Shown in pieces: positions 42,481-51,202 of a stretch of DNA of 64,000 nucleotides (position 1 is the first letter of the stretch; the number at the start of each line of letters is the position of its first letter). The notes beneath the pieces are model-generated. The model was not told the DNA's origin. It made no database searches and saw nothing but the letters and a program-made list of their open reading frames with translations. Source of the DNA: Lachnospiraceae bacterium (GTDB lineage: Bacteria > Bacillota > Clostridia > Lachnospirales > Lachnospiraceae). The stretch lies in NCBI GenBank assembly GCA_017446045.1, contig JAFSRP010000045.1, positions 27,808-91,807 on the forward strand. The letters run 5' to 3'. The translations under genes were made by a program, and so were the position numbers.

Positions 42481-43407
42481 TTACCGCAGTGCGGCGTTTT
42501 TCTCATAAGCGGCGATGACCGCATCCATGACGGCGCCGCGGAATCCGGCTTCCTCCAGTGTGCGTACCCCTTCGATCGTCGTGCCGCCGGGTGAACAGAC
42601 GGCATCCTTAAGGACTCCCGGGTGCATGAAGCCGGATGTGCTGCCGGCTGACTCAGCGCCGGCGCCCTGCAGCACCATCCGGGCAGAACCTGCAGCCATC
42701 TGTGCTGCAAGGATATAGGCGTCTTTTCTGGGAAGGCCACAGGCGACACCGCCGTCCGCAAGCGCTTCGATAAACATATAGACAAAAGCGGGACCGCAGC
42801 CGGAGACCGCCGAGCCTGCATCGATCAGCCGCTCGGGCAGCGCGATGAGCTGTCCGGCGGCGGAGAGCATGGAGGTAAACTCCGTGACCTCTTCGTCCGA
42901 GACCAGCTCGTTGTGACTGTGGAGGATCATGCCTTCGCCGATCGCGGCAGGAGTGTTGGGCATGATGCGGATCACAGGATAGGCCCCGCCGGCAAGCTCC
43001 GCAATACGTTCCATCGTAAGTCCGGCGGCCATGGTGACCAGGATGAAACGATGCCGGTCAGCTGCGCCGGCACTGGCGGCAGTTTCTGCCGCGCTGTCAG
43101 CGCCGGGATCCGGATCGGATCCTCCCGCGCGTTCCTTAAGGACAGGCGCGATCTCCGTGAGCATGTCCGCCATCATCTGCGGTTTGACGCCCAGGAAAAT
43201 ATAATCGGCATATGCCGCAATGGTACGGTTGTCCGTGACCTCGCCCCCTGTTTCGCGGGAGAGGGCTTCCGCCTTGGCGGGTGTACGGTTTGAGAGCAGA
43301 AGGTTCCATTCCTGCTCCGCGTTGCTGACGGCATTGTTCTTCAGAGCGACGGCTTTTGCAAGCGCCCGTCCCATGTTGCCGGTACCGATAAATCCTGCTG
43401 TTTTCAT
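42481..43407 (-). CDS. proC: Pyrroline-5-carboxylate reductase
   Basis: The last enzyme of proline synthesis, reducing pyrroline-5-carboxylate with NAD(P)H. The Rossmann motif GFIGTGNMGRA is at the N-terminus, VKPQMM near residue 75, RIMPNTPAAIGEG near residue 147, and the C-terminal dimer domain has AVSGCGPAFVYMFIEALADGG and SPGGTTIEGV. At 308 residues it is longer than the usual 265-275, partly because of a Gly/Ala/Asp/Ser-rich insertion (about residues 93-118) between strands of the Rossmann domain. AAGGAA lies 8 bases before the ATG. It is the last gene of a proB-proA-proC unit. Confidence 0.95.
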   Translation of the reverse strand: MKTAGFIGTGNMGRALAKAVALKNNAVSNAEQEWNLLLSNRTPAKAEALSRETGGEVTDNRTIAAYADYIFLGVKPQMMADMLTEIAPVLKERAGGSDPDPGADSAAETAASAGAADRHRFILVTMAAGLTMERIAELAGGAYPVIRIMPNTPAAIGEGMILHSHNELVSDEEVTEFTSMLSAAGQLIALPERLIDAGSAVSGCGPAFVYMFIEALADGGVACGLPRKDAYILAAQMAAGSARMVLQGAGAESAGSTSGFMHPGVLKDAVCSPGGTTIEGVRTLEEAGFRGAVMDAVIAAYEKNAALR

Positions 43408-43460
43408 GATCTTGGTTCCTTCTCTGAAATGCTGTGTCTGCGGAACGATGCATCCGCGGC

Positions 43461-44765
43461 TCAGCGGATCTGACCCTCGCCATAGACGACGTATTTGCAG
43501 CTGGTCAGTTCCTCCAGGCCCATAGGCCCACGGGCGTGCAGTTTCTGGGTGGAAATGCCGATCTCCGCGCCGAGTCCGAACTCGCCGCCGTCGGTAAAAC
43601 GGGTGGAGGCATTGACATAGACGGCTGCAGCATCGATCTGGTCCAGGAAATGCTGCGCGGTCATGTAGTTATTGGTTATGATCGCTTCGGAATGACCGGT
43701 ACCGTGGGCGTTGATGAAATCAACTGCCTCATCGTAGCTGTCAACGATACGTACTGCAAGGATGTAATCGTTGTATTCCGTATCCCAGTCCTCTTCGGCA
43801 GCCGGTCTGACGGGGCATCCGGCATATGTGAAGCTGTCCCCGGTTAGCGTTTTGCCTGCATTTTCCGCGGCTTTGCGAAGGATCGCCAGCGCTCGCCCGT
43901 CACAGCGCAGTTCGACCTGCTTTGTCCCAAGCTGTTCCGCAGCCAGCGGCAGGAACTCCTCCGCCCGGTCCCTGTCTATGAGGACGCATTCTACCGCGTT
44001 GCAGACAGAAGGACGGGAGCATTTTCCGTTGAAAAGAATGCGGGCGCCCATAGAAAGGTCCGCTTCGCGGTCGATATAAACATGGCAGACACCCTCGCCG
44101 GTCCGGATGACCGGGATCGAAGCGTTTTTCACGACGCTCCGGATAAGTCCGGCACCGCCGCGGGGGATCAGCACGTCGACGTATTCATTAAGATGCATGA
44201 GCTCGTTGGCAGTGTCATGACTGGTATCCTGTACCAGGGAGATGCAGCCTTTCGGAAGACCGGCTTCCTCCAGAGCGTCCTGCATGATGCGGACTGCCGC
44301 GCGGTTGGAACGGATCGCTTCCTTTCCGCCGCGGAGTATGCAGACATTTCCGGACTTGAGACAGAGAACTGCCGCGTCGGCTGTAACATTGGGACGCGCT
44401 TCATAAATGATGGCGATCACGCCCAGCGGCACACGGCGACGGCCGATGATCAGACCGTTGGGACGGGTGGACATCTTATCCACAACGCCAATGGGATCCG
44501 GCAGGCCGATGACCTGGCGGACGCCGTCCGCGATCCCTTCGATCCGCTCGGGGCTGAGCTTCAGCCGGTCCATCATGGCGGGCGCGATCTTTCCTTCAGC
44601 TGCCGCCATATCTTCTGCATTGGCGGCGAGCCACTCTTCCTTACGGGACAGCAACGCATCCGCGATCAGGGCGAGTGCCCGGTTCTTGCGGTCTGTGCCC
44701 GCGGTCATCAGTACGCGGGAGGCTTCTTTGGCTTCTTGAGCCTGTCGGATGAGGTCAGTATTCAT
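43461..44765 (-). CDS. proA: Glutamate-5-semialdehyde dehydrogenase
   Basis: The second proline-synthesis enzyme: NADPH-dependent reduction of glutamyl-5-phosphate to the semialdehyde. The 434 residues show VIAIIYEARPNVTADAA, SGNVCILRGGKEAIRSN, and the catalytic cysteine in NGKCSRPSVCNAVE near residue 255 (Cys in SVCNA), ending with LGAEIGISTQKLHARGPMG. The ATG has AGGAG 7 bases upstream. It lies 21 bases after proB and 53 bases before proC. Confidence 0.96.
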   Translation of the reverse strand: MNTDLIRQAQEAKEASRVLMTAGTDRKNRALALIADALLSRKEEWLAANAEDMAAAEGKIAPAMMDRLKLSPERIEGIADGVRQVIGLPDPIGVVDKMSTRPNGLIIGRRRVPLGVIAIIYEARPNVTADAAVLCLKSGNVCILRGGKEAIRSNRAAVRIMQDALEEAGLPKGCISLVQDTSHDTANELMHLNEYVDVLIPRGGAGLIRSVVKNASIPVIRTGEGVCHVYIDREADLSMGARILFNGKCSRPSVCNAVECVLIDRDRAEEFLPLAAEQLGTKQVELRCDGRALAILRKAAENAGKTLTGDSFTYAGCPVRPAAEEDWDTEYNDYILAVRIVDSYDEAVDFINAHGTGHSEAIITNNYMTAQHFLDQIDAAAVYVNASTRFTDGGEFGLGAEIGISTQKLHARGPMGLEELTSCKYVVYGEGQIR

Positions 44766-44786
44766 CGTGATTCTCCTGAATTGTTA

Positions 44787-45584
44787 TTAACGAATCTTCG
44801 TGAAACGGGTCCCTACCGGTTTCCCTTCCACAATGTCATATAGGTTTTCAACACGTTTGTTGTTGGTGATGACCATATCGAAGCCCGCGTCCATTGCGAT
44901 CCGGGCAGCGGCAAGTTTGGTCTGCATCCCGCCCGTTCCGCGCAGCGTCCCTGCGCCGCCGGCCATCTGCATGATCGCCGGGGAAAGCTCATGGACTTCG
45001 TGGAGCAGCCGGGCATCCGGATTCTGGCGCGGATCCGCGCTGTACAGGCCTTCGATGTCGCTCATCAGGATCAGCAGGTCCGCATGGGTGAGACGCGCAA
45101 CGATCGCGGAAAGGGTATCGTTGTCTCCCAGGATCTTATGGTGTCCGACTTCGATCTCGGCTGAGGAAACGGAGTCATTTTCATTGACGATCGGGATGAC
45201 GCCCATTTCCAGAAGTGCCTCAAAAGTGTTGGACAGATTCTTTTCCTTTGCTTCGTCGTCCACGTTATCGCCGGAGAGCAGGATCTGCGCGACCGTGCGG
45301 TTGTACTCCGAGAACAGCGTATCGTAGATGTGCATCAGACGTGCCTGACCGACTGCTGCAATAGCCATTTTCATGCGCAGCTCCGACGGTCGTTCGCTGA
45401 GTCTCATCTTGGCGGTGCCGGCAGAGATCGCGGCTGAAGTCACCAGGATGATATCATTGCCCTTTCCCTGCAGATCGGCCAGTGCGCGGACGATCTTTTC
45501 CATCTTGCGAAGGTTGAGCCGGCCTGAGGGATGGGTCAGGGTCGAGGTACCAAGCTTGACGACGATACGTTTTTTCTCACTCAT
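44787..45584 (-). CDS. proB: Glutamate 5-kinase
   Basis: The first and normally feedback-controlled enzyme of proline synthesis, phosphorylating the gamma-carboxyl of glutamate. The 265 residues are a complete amino-acid-kinase domain: VVKLGTSTLTH, VTSAAISAGT, NENDSVS near residue 150, FGDNDTLSA-like LGDNDTLSAIVA, and GTGGMQTKLAAA. The C-terminal PUA domain of E. coli ProB is absent, as in many Firmicutes. The start at MSEKKRIVVKLG has AAAGAAG upstream; an earlier ATG has no site. It is the first gene of the proBAC operon. Confidence 0.95.
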   Translation of the reverse strand: MSEKKRIVVKLGTSTLTHPSGRLNLRKMEKIVRALADLQGKGNDIILVTSAAISAGTAKMRLSERPSELRMKMAIAAVGQARLMHIYDTLFSEYNRTVAQILLSGDNVDDEAKEKNLSNTFEALLEMGVIPIVNENDSVSSAEIEVGHHKILGDNDTLSAIVARLTHADLLILMSDIEGLYSADPRQNPDARLLHEVHELSPAIMQMAGGAGTLRGTGGMQTKLAAARIAMDAGFDMVITNNKRVENLYDIVEGKPVGTRFTKIR

Positions 45585-45618
45585 AGTATGGACTTCTTTC
45601 TGAAATGTATTTGGACCT

Positions 45619-45647
45619 ATTATATCCAAAACTTTTTTCGGAAACAA
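45619..45647 (-). promoter_or_regulatory. Promoter of the proBAC operon
   Basis: On the minus strand TTGTTT (45647-45642) and TATAAT (45624-45619) are spaced by 17 bases, about 35 bases before the proB ATG. The -10 lies within an inverted repeat TTTGGA/TCCAAA (about 45610-45629), a possible operator. No T-box or other long leader fits in the gap. Confidence 0.7.
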
Positions 45648-45724
45648 CCATTAATCAATGTGAATACTTACCATCGGAGCCGGAATGCAGTATAATACCT
45701 AATCAGAACAGGAGATCGCATTTT

Positions 45725-47512
45725 ATGAGAATCAACTATTTATCGAGGACAATGATGGCGGCGGCCTTTACTGCCGCGTTGCTGAGCGGATGCGGCAGCA
45801 GCCCTGCGGGCAGTACCGGCGCGGAGACACAGGTCGAGGCAGAGAGCACCAGCCAGGCCGGATCCGAAATGGCAGCTTCCGATGAGGAACGGGAAAATGA
45901 CGAAGCGACGGTTCCCGAGTCTGAGGAGAAGCAGCCTGACGGCAGCGGTATGGCTCCGGAAGGTGTGCCGGAAAAGCCGGAAGACGCAGGAGGCCCCGGC
46001 GGCCCCGGCGGTCCGGGCGGCGGATCGGTAAGTCCCGAAAGCTATGACGCTGCTGTACGCTATGACAGCGATACAGAGACCGTCGGCCAGACCTATATGT
46101 CTGCCGGCAAGGATGAGAATGCCATTCTCGTACAGGACGGAACTGTCAGTATCGACGGCGCCGAGATCTCAAGGACTTCCGAAGACTCCGCCGGAGGGGA
46201 CAGGGCAAGTTTCTACGGCGTAGGGGCGGCAGCGCTCTGCACCGGGGGCACACTGAAGATCAGCGGAAGTACGATCACGACGGATGCGGCAGGCGGCACA
46301 GGCGCGTTTGCCTATGGGGACGGTGTGGTATATATTTCCGATTCTTCGATCCATAGCTCTAAGGATACATCCGGCGGCATCCATGCGGCAGGCGGCGGCA
46401 CGCTCTATGCAGACAATGTCACCGCCGTGACAGAAGGCCAGTCTTCCGCAGCGATCCGTTCTGACCGGGGCGGCGGCACGATGGTAGTCACGGGCGGATC
46501 CTACAACTCGAATGGCGCGGGTTCGCCGGCTGTGTACTGCACCGCCGATATCATGGTCAGCAACGCAGACCTTGCAGCTGCAGGATCTGAAGCTGTCTGC
46601 ATCGAAGGATGCAACAGCCTGAAGCTGACGGACTGCAACTTAAGCGGCAGCATGGCCGATGACATGGAACAGAATGATACGACCTGGACCGTGATCGTTT
46701 ACCAGAGCATGTCCGGTGATTCCGAGGTCGGCCGCGGCAGTTTCAGTATGACCGGAGGGACCCTCACGAGTGCGAACGGCGGCCTGTTCTATACGACCAA
46801 TACAGAAAGTGAGATCAAGCTGCAAAATGTGAGGATCAGCGCGGCAAAGGACTGCGAGTTCCTGTTGCAGTGTACCGGCAACCGGAATGCCCGCGGTTGG
46901 GGACAGACAGGTGAAAACGGCGCGCGCTGTACCTTTACCGCAAATGACCAGACCCTGGAGGGCAATGTGATCTGGGACAGCATCAGTACCCTGGATATGC
47001 ACCTTTCGGAGAGCAGCGCACTGGTCGGCGTCTTTGTCAAAGATGACAGTTGGTCAGGTGTCACAGAAGCGGCAGAAGAAGAAACGCCGGCAGCAGAGGA
47101 TGCTTCAGCCGGGGAACAGGTATCTGCAGATAATACAGAAACAGCGGAGGAAACGGCTTCCACGGAAAGCGCGGGAGAGCCGGATGAAGCAGACCGGGCA
47201 GAAGAAAGTCCGGCAGAGGATCCGGAAGAAACAACTCCGCCGGAAACGGACGAAACCGCGGAATCTGCTGCGGAGCCTGCCTCCACAGATGCTGAAGAAA
47301 ACACTTCCGATACAAACGGTCATGCCGCCCTGTATATCGATGCCAGTTCCGTCTGGGTCGTGACCGCGGACACCGCGCTTACAAGACTGGAAAATAAAGG
47401 ACTGATCACAGATCCTCAGGGACACATCGTCAATATTATCGGCACCGACGGAACTGTCTATGTTGAAGGGGACAGCAGCTATACGGTGACAGTCGGCTCC
47501 TACAGCCGGTGA
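45725..47512 (+). CDS. Lipoprotein with beta-helix-like repeats and acidic insertion
   Basis: A 595-residue predicted surface lipoprotein. The signal peptide ends in a lipobox (LLSGC, Cys near residue 22); AGGAG lies 10 bases before the ATG. A Glu/Ser/Pro-rich tether (23-100) ends in a Gly-Gly-Pro repeat. Residues about 110-430 contain many short Gly/Thr/Ser/Ile turns (DGTVSIDGAEI, GGTLKISGSTIT, GGGTLYADNVTAV, GGTMVVTGGSYNS) spaced like rungs of a parallel beta-helix. Then follows a roughly 110-residue Glu/Ala/Thr-rich segment (about 447-560) and a final small domain (ALYIDASSVWVVTADTALTRL ... YVEGDSSYTVTVGSYSR). Adhesin or polysaccharide-binding roles are possible; no catalytic motif is visible. 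Confidence 0.78.
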   Translation: MRINYLSRTMMAAAFTAALLSGCGSSPAGSTGAETQVEAESTSQAGSEMAASDEERENDEATVPESEEKQPDGSGMAPEGVPEKPEDAGGPGGPGGPGGGSVSPESYDAAVRYDSDTETVGQTYMSAGKDENAILVQDGTVSIDGAEISRTSEDSAGGDRASFYGVGAAALCTGGTLKISGSTITTDAAGGTGAFAYGDGVVYISDSSIHSSKDTSGGIHAAGGGTLYADNVTAVTEGQSSAAIRSDRGGGTMVVTGGSYNSNGAGSPAVYCTADIMVSNADLAAAGSEAVCIEGCNSLKLTDCNLSGSMADDMEQNDTTWTVIVYQSMSGDSEVGRGSFSMTGGTLTSANGGLFYTTNTESEIKLQNVRISAAKDCEFLLQCTGNRNARGWGQTGENGARCTFTANDQTLEGNVIWDSISTLDMHLSESSALVGVFVKDDSWSGVTEAAEEETPAAEDASAGEQVSADNTETAEETASTESAGEPDEADRAEESPAEDPEETTPPETDETAESAAEPASTDAEENTSDTNGHAALYIDASSVWVVTADTALTRLENKGLITDPQGHIVNIIGTDGTVYVEGDSSYTVTVGSYSR

Positions 47513-47693
47513 GAACAGATGCCGTGCGGCATGCTTTAGCTGCTCTGTAAAATCCCTGTAGTTATAGCAAAGCTGATGGAATTCTGATAGAATAAAAAAA
47601 TGAGCGGCTGCAGCGCGAGAGTATGCCGGGATCGTCCATGACCGGAAGTCCTGCTGTTCCGCCGTAACAATAATGAGCAAGGAAGGCTTTTTT

Positions 47694-49238
47694 ATGACTG
47701 AAGAAGAGAAGAAATACTTTGCGGAGATGGAGGAAAGGATCCCGCACGGCAGGGTACGTACCCGCTTTGCGCCTTCTCCGACAGGCTATATGCATGTGGG
47801 CAACCTCCGCACGGCATTATATACATACCTGATCGCGAAACGTGCCGGCGGCGATTTTATTTTCCGTCTCGAAGATACAGACCAGTCCCGTCAGGTCGAA
47901 GGCGCGACAGAGGTGATCTATAAGACCCTGAAGGAATGCGGACTGAAGCATGATGAAGGGCCGGATGTGGGCGGCCCGGTCGGTCCGTATATCCAGACCG
48001 AGCGCCGCGGCATTTATAAAAAATATGCGAAAATGCTGGTCGAGAAGGGACACGCCTATTACTGCTTCTGCAATAAGACGGAAGAGGAGAAAAGTCCGGA
48101 TGCGGATGAGGCGGGTGCAGAGAGCGGTGCTGATGATCTCAAGGCGGCTTTCGCAAAGGAAGACGATCCCTGCCGCAGCCTGGATCCGGCGGAAGCGCTG
48201 CGCCGGGCGGAGAGCGGAGAACCCTATGTGATCCGCCAGAAGATCCCGCATGAGGGAACGACCACTTTCCATGATGCTTCCTACGGCGATATTACGGTCC
48301 CCAACGATTCACTGGATGACCAGGTCCTTCTGAAGAGGGACGGGCTGCCCACCTACAACTTTGCCAACGTCGTGGACGACCATCTGATGGGCATCACCCA
48401 TGTGGTACGGGGCAGTGAGTATCTCGCCAGCGCGCCCAAGTACAATCTGCTCTACGAGGGGTTCGGCTGGGAGATCCCGGAGTACGTCCACTGTTCTCCG
48501 GTCATGCGCGACCAGCAGCATAAGATGTCCAAGCGGCACGGGGATCCGTCCTATGAGGATCTCCGGGATGCGGGATATCTTACGGAGGCGATCCTCAACT
48601 ACGTTGCTCTGCTGGGATGGTCCCCCAGAGGCGAGATCGCGGAGCGGGAGTTCTTTACTTTGGAAGAACTTACCGAAGTGTTTGACATCGCGGGCATTTC
48701 CAAGTCCCCGGCGATCTTTGATATCGAGAAGCTGAAGTATTTCAACGCACAGTATATCCGGAACATGACTCCGGAGCGTTTTGCAGAAGTGGCACGTCCT
48801 TATATCCGGCAGGCGGTAAGGAACGAAGGCTGCTCCGCGGACAAGATCGCAGCCCTGCTGCAGCAACGGACAGAGGTACTCACGGAGATCCCTCCGAAGC
48901 TCGACTTTTTCGACGAGCTTCCGGAGTATGACGCGGAATGCTATACCAACAAGAAATCCAAGACCAATTCCGAAGTATCCCTGAATGTGCTGGAGACGGC
49001 GCTTGGGCGTCTCGAGGCACTTCCTTCCTGGGATGCGGACTCCCTGCACGGTCTGATGACTGGTATGGCGGAGGAGATGGGCGTCAAGAATGCCACCGTT
49101 ATGTGGCCGATCCGTATCGCGGTCTCCGGACGCCTGGTCACACCGGGCGGAGTCGTTGAACTTTGTGATATCCTGGGCAGAGAGGAATCGCTCAGGAGAA
49201 TACGGGCCGGGATCGAAAAGCTTTCCGCCGAATCATGA
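47694..49238 (+). CDS. gltX: Glutamyl-tRNA synthetase
   Basis: A class I synthetase charging tRNA-Glu and, in organisms using the transamidation pathway, also tRNA-Gln. The 514 residues carry the HIGH-type motif in FAPSPTGYMHVGNLRTALY and the KMSKR loop in HKMSKRHGD near residue 280. The start at MTEEEKKYFAE is preferred since AAGGAAGG lies 7 bases upstream; an ATG 21 bases earlier is less suited. There is an acidic Ala/Asp/Glu-rich insertion (about residues 128-162) between CFCNKTEEEK and DPCRSLDPAEA. The C-terminal anticodon-binding region is complete. Confidence 0.95.
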   Translation: MTEEEKKYFAEMEERIPHGRVRTRFAPSPTGYMHVGNLRTALYTYLIAKRAGGDFIFRLEDTDQSRQVEGATEVIYKTLKECGLKHDEGPDVGGPVGPYIQTERRGIYKKYAKMLVEKGHAYYCFCNKTEEEKSPDADEAGAESGADDLKAAFAKEDDPCRSLDPAEALRRAESGEPYVIRQKIPHEGTTTFHDASYGDITVPNDSLDDQVLLKRDGLPTYNFANVVDDHLMGITHVVRGSEYLASAPKYNLLYEGFGWEIPEYVHCSPVMRDQQHKMSKRHGDPSYEDLRDAGYLTEAILNYVALLGWSPRGEIAEREFFTLEELTEVFDIAGISKSPAIFDIEKLKYFNAQYIRNMTPERFAEVARPYIRQAVRNEGCSADKIAALLQQRTEVLTEIPPKLDFFDELPEYDAECYTNKKSKTNSEVSLNVLETALGRLEALPSWDADSLHGLMTGMAEEMGVKNATVMWPIRIAVSGRLVTPGGVVELCDILGREESLRRIRAGIEKLSAES

Positions 49239-49291
49239 GCTGTGCTGCGGCAGATATGCTTTTGTAAGAGATCCGAAAGGGATGGATCGTC

Positions 49292-49879
49292 ATGGAACTG
49301 ATGCGTTATGAGTGTGTGGCGGAGGCGGTAACGACCACGGAAGGCTATCGTCTGGCGGCCGGCTGCATCTGCCGCAGGGAGGCGGCGGAGGAGATCCGGG
49401 AGGAGCTCCGGAGGCTTTCCGGTTATAAAGTCTGCAGCCGGGATCTATACGGCATTGACTTTGAACTGGCGGCCAGACTCGGAGAACTCGCGCGGACCAG
49501 CGTCATCGCCGCAGGCTGTTCTCTGAAGGTCACAGACGCTTTGCTTCCGCCGGAAACCACGACGGGAGGCGTACTGGGGGATCCGGCGGAAAAACCGGAA
49601 TCTTCGGATGAGGATATCGTCGATCTGAGTGAGAATTTCTATATGTATACCGTGCCCGGCGGCCCGGGCCTGGCTGCCAATGCCTTCGGTGATACGGTCC
49701 GGCAGGCGCTCGAAGAGATCCGTAAAGCAGGCTTTGACGGTATCAATGAAGAGCTTTTCCGCAGTGTCATGCGCAGATACGGCATCACGGTCGCGCTGCT
49801 CATCTATGACGGAACGGGAGACGGCAGGCATGCGAAGATCGGGGCTATGGATCTTAGCGGCGCGCGGATCATAGAGTGA
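49292..49879 (+). CDS. Protein of unknown function (195 aa)
   Basis: A 195-residue soluble protein, start MELMRYECVAEAVTTTEGY with AAAGGG upstream. It looks like two small alpha/beta segments: residues 1-80 with a possible duplicated strand-helix pattern, and 110-195 with VPGGPGLAANAFGDTVRQALEEIR and VALLIYDGTGDGRHAKIGAMDL. A Pro/Glu/Ser-rich loop (93-108) joins them. I do not recognise the family. It follows gltX by 53 bases and ends in a terminator, so it is probably co-transcribed with gltX. Confidence 0.65.
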   Translation: MELMRYECVAEAVTTTEGYRLAAGCICRREAAEEIREELRRLSGYKVCSRDLYGIDFELAARLGELARTSVIAAGCSLKVTDALLPPETTTGGVLGDPAEKPESSDEDIVDLSENFYMYTVPGGPGLAANAFGDTVRQALEEIRKAGFDGINEELFRSVMRRYGITVALLIYDGTGDGRHAKIGAMDLSGARIIE

Positions 49880-49903
49880 TATAATTATTATTTATAATCG
49901 AAG

Positions 49904-49935
49904 GGGGACTGTGCGTGATAACACAGTCCCCTTTG
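49904..49935 (+). terminator. Terminator before the V-ATPase operon
   Basis: A perfect 10-bp stem (GGGGACTGTG at 49904-49913, CACAGTCCCC at 49922-49931) with an 8-base loop and a TTTGTG tail. Confidence 0.8.
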
Positions 49936-49982
49936 TGTCAGATGTCGTCAAAAGCACATTTTTGTGCGCTAAAATTCCAAAT

Positions 49983-50027
49983 TGTTTGGTACAAATACCT
50001 AGAAATAATATACCAAATGTGATACCA
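49983..50027 (+). promoter_or_regulatory. Candidate promoter/operator of the V-ATPase operon
   Basis: The 150 bases before the operon are strongly AT-rich. TTGTTT (49983-49988) and TAATAT about 18 bases later form a possible promoter. An inverted repeat TTTGGTA (49985-49991) / TACCAAA (50011-50017) with a further GATACCA at 50021-50027 overlaps it, which suggests a regulator site. A second -10-like TATAAA lies at 50064-50069. Confidence 0.45.
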
Positions 50028-50092
50028 TCAAATAAGTATTATCTTTAGGATATTATGTTGTTGTATAAATGTTTTTTTAATTGGAGGTGCCT

Positions 50093-50656
50093 ATGGAATT
50101 ACAGATTCAAAACCTTGTTTCCTCTATCCGAAAAGAGGGAATAGAGGCGGCGAATAAGGAAGCAGAGGCTATTATTGCGGAAGCGAAAAAGAAAGCCGAT
50201 TCGATCGTCGCGGATGCAAAAGCCGAAGCCAGGCAGCATAAGGACGCATCCGAGAAGGAGATCTCCATCCTCAGGGAGAGCGCCCTGGTCAGCGCAGAGC
50301 AGGCGAAGAGGGATGCTGTTCTTGCTTTCAAGACCGAGATCCAGGGTGAGTTCGAGAAGATACTTGCATCGGATGTAAGAAAAGAGCTCTCCGGCGAAAG
50401 CCTCGGAAAGCTGATCCGTGCCGCAGTTGCCGGCGAAGATGTTTCGAAATATGCCGCCGAAGTGTCTGACGTGGGCGATGCCCTTAAGGGTGAGCTTGCC
50501 GAGGAGATCAAGAAAGGGCTCGAGATAAGGCCGACCAAGGGCGTACAGCAGGGATTCCGCCTTGCCGCCAAGGACGGGTCGGGCTATTTCGACTGTTCAG
50601 ATGACGGAATCATGGAGATGCTGATGCCATACTTCAGGAATCTGGACTTCCAGTAA
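50093..50656 (+). CDS. ntpE: V-type ATPase subunit E (peripheral stalk)
   Basis: A 187-residue coiled-coil protein: the N-terminal 80 residues are an Ala/Glu/Lys heptad-rich helix (AANKEAEAIIAEAKKKADSIV), followed by a small globular domain (FRLAAKDGSGYFDCSDDGIMEML). This is the stator subunit E that links the A3B3 head to subunit I. The ATG follows GGAGGTGCCT. It is the first gene of a seven-gene operon. No gene for the usual partner subunit G/H is found. Confidence 0.86.
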   Translation: MELQIQNLVSSIRKEGIEAANKEAEAIIAEAKKKADSIVADAKAEARQHKDASEKEISILRESALVSAEQAKRDAVLAFKTEIQGEFEKILASDVRKELSGESLGKLIRAAVAGEDVSKYAAEVSDVGDALKGELAEEIKKGLEIRPTKGVQQGFRLAAKDGSGYFDCSDDGIMEMLMPYFRNLDFQ

Positions 50657-50668
50657 AGGAGGTGCAGT

Positions 50669-51190
50669 TTGGGTTCGTATTATTATCTGATGGCGGGTCT
50701 GCCTGAACTTAAGGCAGACGGCAGTATGCCGATCACATACAGCGAATTCCTGACCAGCTGCGACTCAATCGTGAGTGACGAAGATCTTGAGATCCTTAAG
50801 GATCTTACACTCTCCTCCACAAAAGGACCGTTTCTCAAAGAATGGGGCGGGTTCTACAGGATGCTGACCGGGGAGCTGAGCTACCAGAGAAGCCTGAATC
50901 TCGGCAGGAGCTATCCATCCTCCTATGAAAAGGACGGGTCTGTAGCCCAGGTCGTATCTTCTGCTCTTTCGGCTAAGAACCCTCTGGAAGCCGAGAGGAT
51001 CCTGCTGGATTACGAATTTGAGTATCTTGATCTGCTGGTGGGACCGCACATGTTTGATGATTATGCGCTGTTCGGATATGCAGTCAAATTGAGGCTGCTG
51101 GAGCGCCTTTCCTGCTTCGAAAAGGAAAAGGGCAAGGCTGAGTTCGACTCACTCTTTGACGGGATACAGCAGCGTGTATACAGTTTGTAA
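50669..51190 (+). CDS. DUF2764 family protein of the V-ATPase operon
   Basis: A 173-residue protein beginning with TTG behind a strong AGGAGG site (product MGSYYYLMAGLPELKAD). The N-terminal YYYLMAGLPEL and the helical remainder mark DUF2764, which occurs between subunits E and A in V-ATPase operons of spirochaetes, Bacteroidetes and chlamydiae. Its role is not established; because subunit C (and F) genes are missing in these operons, DUF2764 may replace the rotor-to-stator connecting subunit C. That replacement is inference from gene position and its YYYL-type N-terminus. Confidence 0.8.
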   Translation: MGSYYYLMAGLPELKADGSMPITYSEFLTSCDSIVSDEDLEILKDLTLSSTKGPFLKEWGGFYRMLTGELSYQRSLNLGRSYPSSYEKDGSVAQVVSSALSAKNPLEAERILLDYEFEYLDLLVGPHMFDDYALFGYAVKLRLLERLSCFEKEKGKAEFDSLFDGIQQRVYSL

Positions 51191-51202
51191 CAGGAGTATT
51201 AT

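Noticed and set aside
45985-46025. GC-rich GGNCCN repeat as a microsatellite or recombination site
   Set aside because: It is in frame and codes the Gly-Gly-Pro tether of the lipoprotein, which explains it.
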